Positions 1 to 11,000 of a stretch of 64,000 bases of DNA are shown here, one piece after another (the first letter of the stretch is position 1; every line of letters begins with the position of its first letter). The notes beneath the pieces were generated by a model. It saw only the letters and a list, made by a program, of their open reading frames with translations, did no database searches and was not told where the DNA came from. The DNA is from Mesaphorura yosii (taxonomy: Eukaryota; Arthropoda; Collembola; Poduromorpha; Tullbergiidae). Both the position numbers and the translations under genes were made by a program. The DNA is taken from positions 1 through 64,000 of the forward strand of contig WIXG01000131.1 of the NCBI GenBank assembly GCA_009869945.1, given 5' to 3'.

Positions 1-2299
1 GTTTCAGTGGAGAATTTACTACCTCTAAAAATAGGTCAACCAAATGTTCCAACTACACCGGACCAGGCTCGTGTGAGTGGGTCAAATGAGAGTGCCATCC
101 CGGTGCCTCCTGATCAGATCAGGTTTGTACCGCACTCCGCCTTTATATCCTTCCCGTGCGTGTACGGGCACGGGGTCTAATTGATCTTAACTGAGTACAG
201 AGGTGCCATCGGAGGAGGACTCGAGGCCTTGCACTTGAAATTTGACCAAAAGGATGACGATGACTCCAATAATGTAGCACGCCGTTGCTTGCCGATGAAA
301 TACCTTCGACCGCGTAAAATTTATCGGATTCAAAGCTTGAAGGCCATTGAGTCGGACGAAGACAAGTGCCATTGTGAAGGGCTACAGATTTGTTCACATT
401 GCTACCGAAATAGCAATGTACATAGAATGGCTCCGAGCATGAAGGAGGCTGCTGCGAGCTTGGATCCATCTTATCATAAAAGTCTTTCCCTTCCTGACCG
501 TAAGTAGCAATTATGCTGATGTTTCGTTTGGTTTGATAAGTACCATTATGTCATGTCTGCTGCGGGCCCACTGCTTTGTTTAATTACTTGAAACTTGACG
601 GGACGTTGAACCTTCTTTGGAATTTGGAGAGTGAAAGTAGTATTACGATGATAATACATACACATTTTGTTACAGATATTCCGCTACAACAACTGCTGAG
701 TGCGTCTCTCTCACTGGAAGGCTGGAAGCATAACAAACCAAAAAGCAGCACATTCCGCAGAATTCCTCCACAATTTATTGGCGAACGTGGTCGACGTGCA
801 AAGTTATTGCAGAAAAGGTCTCAAGTCGTTGGAGGTACTACTCCAGGACGAAGGGGTAGACCTCGTTTGCAAAAGAAGACGGACGAGAGTGGTCTAGTTG
901 GTGATCAACCTAGTGTGTCCACTCCTGTACCGAAAGAAAAGGGTAAGAATTGCAGCAGGCGTCGTGTTTAACTGAATTTTATGTTGCTCATTGCCACGTC
1001 TGCTGATATGATAATGATAGCTACACCTGGTCCGAAAGCTACACGAAGAGCTTCTTCTGGCGACTTCACCGGGCCGAACAAATCTCTAATTAAGCGGAGA
1101 AAGTATAATTCTGTGTCATCCACGTCCAAGAAAAAGAGACAATCGTTGGAAGACGATGCTGAGGACAAATATCTGGAACCCGTCAAGCCGCCTGCGCCAC
1201 GCCCGGGACCAGGTCGTCCAAGATTGTCTGCGCCAACAAGAACAAGGTATGACATAGGACTTGATACTGGTGACAGTTAAGGTCATACCTTTCTTATGAG
1301 TCAAATTTACAATCACAGACGAAGACGAGACCAAACAGACATCAACAACATCGTGATTCCGTACAGTATCGCTGCCGCGACGAGAATTGAGAAGATTGAG
1401 TACAAGGAAATATTAACACCGAGGTAAGTCTGGTTTCTGTAGATGCGGGTATTAACACTGACGTTCTTCTAACTCGTGTGAACTCGTAGTTGGCGTCCTA
1501 TAAATTGGTACACAGACTTGCTGGAAGGAAAGAACGGAAAAGCGCATGATCGAATTGTGAGTAGCTCACATCAAATTATTCCGGTGATGAAAATTTACGA
1601 ATTTGTTGTTTAGATTGCCGAGGTTACGGACGAAGCGTATGTGGCTATGCATGCAAGGTGTGAAATCGATGAGCAGAAGAGATTCTTGGCGGCAATGAAG
1701 GCTCCGTCCTCCAGACGATCGCGAAGAACTGACTCTAAGACGGAGACCATTGATCCACTTACTTCAGGTGCATTTCGTAGCTTACCGATTTGTGAAACCT
1801 TCTCAAGAGAATATCAAATGATTGCCGTGTTAACTACATGAAATTGTTTCTTTAGCTCCAGCATCTCCTTGCATGCCCGCATCGCCACAAGTTCCTTCGG
1901 CTCAAATCGTTACTGCTGTGGCTGCGACAATGGCGGCGACTGCCGTAAAAGTCAATCCTGGCCGAAAGCGAAGAATCAGCTCGCGAAAGGAAATGGAAAC
2001 TGAGGAGGGCGACAATGAGGTAACTCACTTATTGACATATGACACTGCTTCCACTTGTGGTCTCAATGGCGAAAGATAATCCTCGTTGTCTGCTCGCTTG
2101 GTTGCAGGACTACGGCTACGAACTGCTGATCTATCCCCTGCATGACAACGCTTACAAGAACATGTGCAATCAGATGCCTGATGAATTCTTTGATTCCCCT
2201 CCGAAGAAAGTGAATGGGGTAGGGACGAGTGGAGGAGGATGTGCAAGCAAACCCTTAGAAGAGCTCCCTCGAAAAATGCGACGGAAGAGGTCAAAATGA
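1..2299 (+). CDS. KANSL1: KAT8 regulatory NSL complex subunit 1 (KANSL1), 3' part
   Basis: Scaffold subunit of the nuclear NSL histone H4 acetyltransferase complex; the PEHE region of this family docks the MYST acetyltransferase KAT8/MOF. The window starts inside the gene, so the N-terminus is missing. Coding exons by splice phase: 1-122, 201-499, 676-942, 1021-1246, 1319-1423, 1490-1556, 1614-1767, 1856-2019, 2108-2299, giving 531 residues to a TGA stop. The diagnostic part is the PEHE core in exon 5 ([18 protein letters not shown], then YKEILTP) continuing into SWRPIN, followed by the family's [19 protein letters not shown] segment. Exon 2 holds a Cys/His cluster ([12 protein letters not shown]), then LDPSYH, which resembles the family's DxxFHPVLSFP region. 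Two AT-hook-like cores are visible (GRRGRPRL in exon 3, GPGRPRL in exon 4). The C-terminus is basic. The PEHE match makes the family call strong; the paralogue name is inferred. Confidence 0.9.
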
Positions 2300-4362
2300 A
2301 CGTGGTTCAGTTTCCTGGCCATAACATCTGATTCCAGACCTACTTTAAATTTTTTCAGTTTAAATATTGTGACTTTTATATTATATTATCCAATGACCAT
2401 TGAATGAATGACTGATCTGTAATAATCTATAACTAGTAATTTTATGCGTGGTAAAAGCCAATAAAAATCTTACGGTGAAATCGACGCAATCATTAATGTC
2501 TTGCGTACTTTAGCTAGCATTTATTGGGCAAAACAGATAGAATGAATGAATGCAACAATCAATTTAATTACAGGATCAAGATTGAGAATTCTGGTTATTT
2601 TCCTCGACCTAATTAAACACGGAAAGTTTAAAAGACAATCGCTACTCAGAATTAGTTACAATAACGACTAATGTTAGAACTGTGAATAAATAAAGTTTCA
2701 CGTCATAAGTCATTTTACTCTAAGTAACACACGTTATCAGTATTCAAGTACAACTAAGCACATTTCAGATATGTATTGTTGGTTTCTCGTACGTTTGAGG
2801 CAATAGCAGAAGTCTAACGTCAAACTAATCCCTGCAGCAAGTATTTGTAAATATTGTACACAAAATGAAGAGTCTAGAGTAGATTTACTCTTACGCAGAG
2901 TTATTCAAGCCGCGTCATCGATTAAGGCATCTGGTCAGTTAAAAGACAAAATAAACCATACTTTACTTTTCCAGGTTTACGAACGTTGTCAGACACAAGC
3001 GCACGACACAGTTGAGCGAACCCGAGATTTCAGTCGAGATTCGCTCAATGCAATCGACTCTCACATGCTAAAAACGTTGGCCCAATTTAGTAAGAGATTG
3101 ATTAGTTAGGAAATTGAGGACTGCGATTGAAAACGTCACAAATATTACGTACACTAAATATTACATAACCTCAGTAGTTGAAATAAACGTAGCACATTTC
3201 CGAAATTTATTCTGGTACTCTAGATCTACATCTTCTAGGTCTAACGTTTTTGGATTTCGTGTGGACGGAATGATGGAGACGATCTCCGATATGTACCGAG
3301 TTGTAGATATTGAATCCTTACATAAATGATCTACAGGGTTTAACATCTACTTAGAAGAGACACTAGTTTCATTATTACGTGAAATAAGCCCCAGCGGGTG
3401 CGAAAAGTGATTATTCTGTATTCTATGCAACATATCTACGTTTCCTCTTCACAATGGGACTCGTCTCGAAGCGAATTCTACATGACCAGATGAAGCATTT
3501 ATGCTTTGCATTGGTTATTTGGTACATTTAGTATTTACACAAAATGGTAACTCCACGCGACACCGTTCGTTCATTTTGCCAAAAGCATCTTAGAAATTAG
3601 TAAACACAGAGATACATAATGTCGGTTTGTCCAAGTTGCTTCTAAAAGGTAATAATTTACAACTGTGACAAATGTCGGCTTCACATTTCAGAGATGCATG
3701 TCAGGATTAAGTACAGAAATACAATACCTGAAAGACTCATGCACAATTTATAACTCATCTTAAGCAAACAAAATTAGCATCACACAATGGAAAATGGAAT
3801 CTGACTATAAATCCCAATTCGCCATTCCAGAATGTGGCTCTGGACTCAGAGGACTGTCGACTAGTTTGAGACAAACTGAATCTTTACACACGTCTGCTGC
3901 TTGTATAATTTGACCTTTCATCTTTTGACTAAAGTATTATTTTCCTCCGACTTAATATTTTTGCCTTCTGAAAATCTTAAACCGTATTCTAGTGTATTGC
4001 ATTGATGTGAGTTCGTGAGATGTCCTACAACGAAGGAATGCATGGTCTTAAAGCAATGTGAAAGGTTTACAGACTACGGAGATCATGAGACAACAACCGG
4101 AACACAGTTCCTTCTTCCTCATTTATCACATGCACAAGTTCGACACTTCGACATTTTTCATAGTGCTGGATTGATCTTCGGAATGGTGTTGATGATTGAC
4201 TGGTGACAGCAATTTTAAGTTGTGGTTATAGTAGCTTTACATTTAAATGGGATAAGTTTTCTACCTAGACGATGCACACGACAAAAGCCATATTTTAATG
4301 CGTGATGAATGCAAAGAAGCCAGCCGAGGCGATGACGACGGTCAGCGGGGTTGAATGGAGAC
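2300..4362. other. Intergenic stretch between convergent KANSL1 and MEC-8-like genes
   Basis: AT-rich sequence holding the KANSL1 3' UTR on the left and, presumably, the 3' UTR of the MEC-8-like gene on the right. The only open frames are short (under about 75 codons), overlap on opposite strands and resemble nothing I know. I see no RNA gene or repeat. Confidence 0.6.
2460..2465 (+). terminator. Poly(A) signal of KANSL1
   Basis: AATAAA hexamer about 160 bases after the KANSL1 stop codon, on the coding strand and the first canonical signal there. Further AATAAA copies near 2684 could serve as alternatives. Confidence 0.55.
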
Positions 4363-7300
4363 TCAGTTCACGTGATTCATGTGACGACCATTTAGTGAGA
4401 CATTGTTGGTCGACGTAGCTACCAGAATGCTATTGCAGCTCGATCCGTTGACTTCAGCCATTTTAGTCTTGGCATACTCGATTCGTATTCCGCCTCGGTC
4501 AGAGTACCGGAGAAAGGACCCGTGCAGAGCTGCCATCGCCTGGGTCGCACATCTGACATCCACATACTCCACAAAGGCCACAGGGCTACCCCCCTTCGCG
4601 TGAAGACGCAAGCGACTGAAGCCAGGAAAGCTAAAATGCAGACAATGAAATAAATATCTTGCTGTTAGTATGGGGAAGCCGGGGAAGTGTCTGGTCGAGG
4701 TGGCGGTGAAAGCGTTGCATGATGTTTACTGGGCTACTTTCGTGATTTTCGTGAAATGCTTGCCTCAGAATCTTGGGGACGTGTGACGAGTAGTTTAATT
4801 GGTGGGAATGGGCACTAACCTGCCGAAAATATCTTTCAATTCTTGCTCGGTAACAAAGCTTCCCAAGTTTGCTACGAAGAGTGTGGAGCAAGGTGCATGG
4901 CTTCCAAGGCTCTGAGAGCACGAAGACCCCACAGCTGAGGCCATCGAGGGTGAGGGGAGAAGGTGCGGAATTGCAGCGTGCAATGAACCAAGAGTTGGAC
5001 CGCCCAGTGATAGCGCATGCTGTGAATACATGAAAATACTTGTACTTGACACTCGTCGAGAGACGCAACTGTACGTGGTGGTGAAAGTCTACAAGACAAC
5101 AGATAGAGGACTACGGAAGAAGGAGAGCTGCGTGGAAGTGATCTTGTGATCGTGATCTGCTCCTGCTAACGCAACAAGTCTCTAAAGGGAATGGACCTCG
5201 TCAGGACTCGGCAATTGGCAAAGGTTTGTTAATGTGCCGGCGTGTTTGGCCGTTGTGTCGTTCTGTTGTGAGATTTACGGACTAATTAGAGCGGATTACG
5301 CAATGTGATTTGTTGGAGAAGCGCTACTAGTACATCAATAGGTGGGCAACGAGGCCCGCTGCAGTTTAATAACGGTTAAGCCGTGAGCGGAAGTTTCAGA
5401 AAATTGTGACAATTGCGAGACTACAGAGAGTGAATGTTCAGAAAAAGTCAGTGTACTTGTACCAACTCAACGAACAACTTGGCCAGTAAATTTATTAACT
5501 ACGAGGCAAGTGTTTGATACTTTATGGCTTATGAGAATGAAAATCCAAATTGATATTAACTTGGTTTTGACTCCATGGACTCTCGCCGCTTCACTGCTTG
5601 AGCCAACATTGACATTAGTCCTACTGAAGCATAGCCATATCTATTGGCGCGACTAATAAATTTTTTTATGTCACAAAATCTGTCATCGAAGCTTGATCAG
5701 AGTGAGTTGACTCGTAGTATAGTTATGGGTGAGTATTTGCAAGATGTCAGAGGAAGGACTGAAGAGGCACCTGTGGATGCAAGGCGGGATGCACCAACGC
5801 CGGACCCTGGAGACCTGGAAGCTCAGCAGCAGCCGCTGCGGCTCCCGAATACGCTGCCAGGTGCGATGGCCAAAGCTCTGGAGCTCCAGGGAAAAATGGA
5901 TTCCCAAGTGCTACAAAGAAGAACATTGCGAATAAACCTCTTGCATCGGCGAGCAGTCTTACGGCGGATTGAAACTCACGTCCTGTCAAGGTGTGCATAA
6001 TGGCAGGATGCGGAGTTGTCGTTGTTGGTGATTGCTGCTGCTTTGCCTTGCTCGCTTTGGTGTTGCTCTTTGCGAATTCAAGGCGTATTGTTTGCGGCAG
6101 ATCTGGGTCAAATTGTACACCCTGCAGTCAAACAACGCATGCGATCAGATACGAAACCATGATACCCTTTAAAAATGGCAAGCACACAGCGTTTCTAGCA
6201 GTTTGGAAGTTTTTACCTGTAAAACGTGCTTCGCAGCTTCCGCGTCCGTTCTTGAACTGAACGTCACAAACCCGACCGGCTAAGCAAAAATACAAACGCA
6301 AAATCAGCCAATTAGCATAGCATTTCATCAAGGAGAGGCTCTGATTCAACGCTGTGCTCCTCGCATGCATAATTTATTTATTGCGCTTACCGAAGATGTC
6401 TTCCCATTTTTGCTGGTAACTTTTAATTGGCAGCCCTCATAGCCCTGTAGATGTGAAATGCGAGACATTTTAAGGAAAGTCTAAAAAATCAAGCGGTGGG
6501 TATTGCACTTCATACCTCGTAACCTCTGAAAAGAAGGTACAATTCCCTGGGCTTGGCGTCCATGGGTAAGCCACTGACGAATAAAGTGCGGACCTAAAAT
6601 TAAATATGGAGGACCTTAAATAATAGCCTAAAGTCATTGCAAAATTGTGCAAAATATGTCCGTGAATAAGCCAAATACACACCATTTTTATGATTCTACA
6701 TTTACAGCGTCAACCGAACCGTAAAGCATGAAAACAAACCTCTTTAATTGCGAGGCCGATTGCGCCTTAGCGCAGCATACGGACAGTACGCCAGTTAATA
6801 CACGATGTGAACTTTGAACGGTCAACCTAGAATAACGGCTGTCTCCATTCTCGATTTTTTTCATTTTTCTTCAGCTCAAAGCAGAAATGTCTTCGAATCG
6901 ATACTTTATCAATAATTCACGTGTGTATTAACTGCTGCATACACAATTTGAGGCTGTCAGGTTTTCGTGAAGCCATCAAGTCTATTACGGCCTTTGACGA
7001 CAGGAGACACGCCATTCGCGATTCAATTCGCCATTAAAATCATCAAATACCCGGTTAGACACGAGTAGAAGACGTGGAAAGCTTTTTTTGCAAACTGGAA
7101 GGTTGCTCCAGATTATTTTACAATACATACACTCATGAAGAATGAAAAAGTTCCAATTCCAATAATTCATAGCAAACAACAACCGAAACATTGCCATCGA
7201 ACCGTTGCTACCACTTTTGGAAATAACCTTAGGTGTCTGACCGAAAGAACAAAAACATTCGGCTCATAACTTGGACCAAGTCACACCTTTACCTTACCTT

Positions 7301-8084
7301 TAGGACGCTTATAACACAATTTTACGTCTATTCAATCTCGAAATGGCTGTTCGCTGTTGGAGCTGGCTGACTTTCGCCGAGACCAGAGATGGAAAAACTA
7401 CGGAGCAGAGAGAAAAGCTTGTTCGTGGGCTATCAGATAAATATTAAATGGGATCCTCTCGGGCAAATGAGCATCGACATCGACTGTGGGAAATGTAGAA
7501 CGTCTTACTTGGATTGGATCTGCGAAACCAAATGCCGCATGCAGAATTCATGACACTCAGCATTAGTATGCGATGGGAGTCACCCGCCCTTAAATGCGGC
7601 TGGCTCGAAAATTGGACCGGTTCAGACATTTCTCGTCTTTCACCTTTTTCCATAATGCGAAACTGAAAATTACAGTTCCCCGTGACACAAAAGTCGTTCA
7701 CATCGCGTGGGCATGGGCGCGAAGTGTGCTTGTCGCATGTGACCAATATGTCGCAATTCAACATTCACTTTTCGGTACTAGTTGTTCTTTTCGATGGCCG
7801 ACAACAAACAACACCGGGTAAAAGGTGCCAATTAAGAAGAACGCTCGTGCAGCCAACGCTTTCAACGGATCGATCGAACTTGTGTGCATAGGTCGGAGAA
7901 AATAGTTCACATGACTCCTGCACTGTTTTAGAACCCAAGCCCCAGCATATGTATTAAACTGATTCACTGTTTACCATCAAACCAACCCGGCATTAGTCGC
8001 GCCTGCTGCTGAAGGTGATCGAATTGTACCTCAGCATTACAACTCACAGCTCACATGCTGAGCCGACTTTGTGGGGTCGGACAT
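4363..8084 (-). CDS. mec-8: MEC-8/RBPMS-type RNA-binding protein with two RRM domains
   Basis: RNA-binding splicing regulator of the MEC-8 / couch potato / RBPMS family. Exons on the minus strand in transcript order: 8055-8084 (tentative start, MSDPTKSAQH), 6516-6593, 6391-6444, 6217-6279, 5980-6121, 5771-5910, 4820-5019, 4363-4630; all phases fit, giving 324 residues. RRM1 (about residues 11-97) has RNP2 LFVSGL, PRELYLLFR and RNP1 PVGFVTFS, then FDPDLPQTIRLEFAKSNTK, nearly invariant in the family. A Pro/Ala-rich linker (about 123-210) contains FFPGAPELWP and ALVHPALHPQ. RRM2 (about 213-295) has CSTLFVANL, FPGFSRLRLHAKGG, PVAFVEY and GGIRIEYAKTKMAEV, typical of nematode MEC-8 but absent from vertebrate RBPMS. 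Exon 5771-5910 can also read on to a stop at 5747, which would give a one-RRM product. The first exon rests only on an ATG, a GTGAGC donor and phase, so the true start may lie elsewhere upstream. Confidence 0.88.
6594..8054 (-). other. Presumed first intron of the MEC-8-like gene
   Basis: About 1.46 kb between the tentative start exon and the first RRM1 exon, much longer than the other introns of this gene. Open frames inside are short and unconvincing. If the start exon is wrong, this is partly promoter or untranslated sequence. Confidence 0.4.
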
Positions 8085-11000
8085 TCTAGTTTCAAAGCAA
8101 GCCAGCCGTTGCTTCGTCACAGTTTAACCTGCAATTTATTTCTCATCTGCGAAATGGCTTCGGTACCGCTTGCCCTGTACAACACCGCGAATCCGTTCGC
8201 GATCGTGCTTGTCTCCGTCGAGATCCAGAAATGAAATCATTATGCAGCCAATCTGCGTGAGCCAACTGTCACTTTGTTCCTTTTTTCCGGAGGCAGGCAT
8301 GGCCTCAAGTCTCAACCGTTTAGTTTTATTATGATTTAGCCACATCCTGAAATTAATCCATTTGCGATAATGATTTTTCGGCGATATGTCACAAGTCATT
8401 ATTTCTTGTTCGCAGTCGCTGTATTGCAGTATACCCGTAGTAAGCAGCTGAATGATTGATGCTTGATTACTCGATTAATTTGCAGTGCGAGACTCATGTG
8501 GCGCGCTTTCTAGTTATTCAGGACATGAGGCTTCGGGTTAGGTAATGAGCTGCTCTCGTTTCTAGAGTTAGCGTTAAGAGCGATGGACGACCGCAATTAT
8601 ATCGAGGCTCAACGGAAGCTAACCGACGAATTTCAGCATCACCCCTGAAAATTAGAACGCAGTTGAACCTAACCAGCGCGAATATGCACAAGTACGGACT
8701 GGACGCGCGATGTATTTTATAGTTATGAATACGTGCACAAGCTCACAACGCGCAAAGGGTGCGGTTATTTTGAGCACGACAGGGCGGAGGTCGCACAAAC
8801 TACGGCAGTGCACTGCTTCGCAACTGAATAAACAGGTATATTCAATTTTAGGTCCGTCCCGTTCTGAGTCTTGTGTTACGTTCTCGTTCCTGTGCTACCG
8901 GATACCAGCAAACATGCCGCACGGATGCTCTGCAGCCAAGCCAGGTAGCGCAAAAGCTCCTGCAAACGATTAATCAATCTTCTCGGGTGAAGTTTGCGCA
9001 ATTTGTGTCTATGCATCCAAGAACTGGAATAGCGCACGGAGATGAATCACGAAATATTTCTAATTCGAACCCGTATTCCTTGAAATTGGTCAGTAGTCAT
9101 TTTGCACTGCTTTCTGCATTCGTGAAGAGGCCACACGTTCATTTTTCCTCCACTGCGAATTAAAGTTATCTGCTTCTTGCCTTCTTGTCATACTTCTGAA
9201 ATTAATTTCTGTGCTGCGGAATTACAACCGTAGCACGCATGCCTTTGCGACGGATGTGGTAGAATCGCGAGGCGATACCAAAGCTAACCACATTGCTCAT
9301 TAAGATAGTGACACAGGACAAAAATAGGAAACTGTCTTGGTTTACACTTCATGTAGGCCGTCTCGTGGTGTCCGTTTCTAATTTTACAACTGTCATGCCT
9401 TTCGAACTCCGCCATCCATTCCATCCTGACTCCACTGCAGAAGTCAAAGCCAGCAGAAACTGGAGAAAGCGTCAGCTTGAGCGTCATCAGCGTCAATTTA
9501 TTTTAAGAATGGACAAGTTTCAGAGCAAAGAAGTTATTTCGATGAAGTGCTAACATCCAAACGCAGGCATTCATTCTGAATGCAAACATGTAGCTAGTTT
9601 TATGTAATACTCTGTCTTTGTATACTGTAAATAAATGCACTACAATCGCATGATAATCTACGCAAGACTTGCACGCAGATCTGAACTTTGCTCGTCCTGC
9701 GCCTACAGTTAGTTTGTAATTTGGGAAGATTACATTTTGGAATTGTTGGTGAAATGCGAGCGGAACCACGAATGGATTCCCTTGGCTTCACCAACAATTG
9801 CGTTCGTGTGCTTTTGCACGGTTACTTTACAATTGACATAAATCTCTCGCTCTGCACACACCGCTGGCTTCGGCGTTGCTTGATGTGCAGTGCTCAACGC
9901 TCCTCGGTCTCTGCGTAAAATAAAACACTCTGCACAGCATCCGTAATAATTATATTCTCTCTCCGCCACGACGCATACCGTACTTTGATTAAATGAGTTC
10001 AGATTATGAAGTATGAAGTCGTCCTCGCCTCAGAGGCTTGAACTCCCCGGTAATGATAGGCGGGGCATTGAACGATCCCGAAAACCCTTCGTCAGCAGAC
10101 GCACAATATTATTCATTTCTCCGTTTTTCATAACTCTTAATTAAATTGGGAGATCTAAGATTATTGCTTTTTGCGAAAAATTAGCTTCAGACTCCCAAGA
10201 CTGCTCAATCCGGCCATACTCGAGTGGAGTTCTCATATCAAACTTCCTTTCATCTCATATTCGTATTTGCAGATCACCACTCCTGAACTTGAACATAAAC
10301 ATCCTGCAAAGTTTACGCGAGTACTTCATGCCATGCCTTTCACGCTACACCGCTGATGATCTCGCATTATGCATTGGTGACCGCTGCACTCCTAATCCAA
10401 ACCCTACTGCAGTTAATCCTCTTCAATCATTCGCGTTTTATTAACTTCAGTGTGAAGCCATATTTTGATAAAATTACGGTTATGATTTATCGTTCAACTT
10501 AAAGCATGTTTATGCAAGCGCGATTGCATTAAAAAAAATGGCATCTCTTGCAAAGGCAAAGAATTAACAACGAGAATTCGATGACAGAAATGTTTATAAA
10601 ACGAAATTTTCCGTGGATTCTTTCGTCTTTTTCATTTCTTGCAAACCCTTCAGAATTTTATGACGCAGAAGTAAATTGGAAACCGGGCCAAATTCCAGGT
10701 TTCAATTTTGGTGACAGGAAGAGAACATGTCGCAAATTTTTATCGAAAGTACGGAAATATGGCATTTTCACATTGGACACGTCAGTCTGTAAGTACATGC
10801 AGGCTTTCTTAATATGCAAATTGCAAGCACGGGCCGTACCTCCTCTTCGCCGGACGTCGTGTTGACGGAGTCCATACTTTGACTTAGAGCACTTGAAGTT
10901 TCCATTCTCCTTGAGGTTTGTTTTCGTCGCAGAGGTTTCTATGACAACAGCGTTGACCAATTGTATTGCTAATATTGTCTCCTTGAATGCAAAGTAAATG

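Noticed and set aside
9284-9797. Several 65-88-codon frames on both strands around 9.3-9.8 kb
   Set aside because: Mutually overlapping, no motif, typical of random open frames in this base composition.
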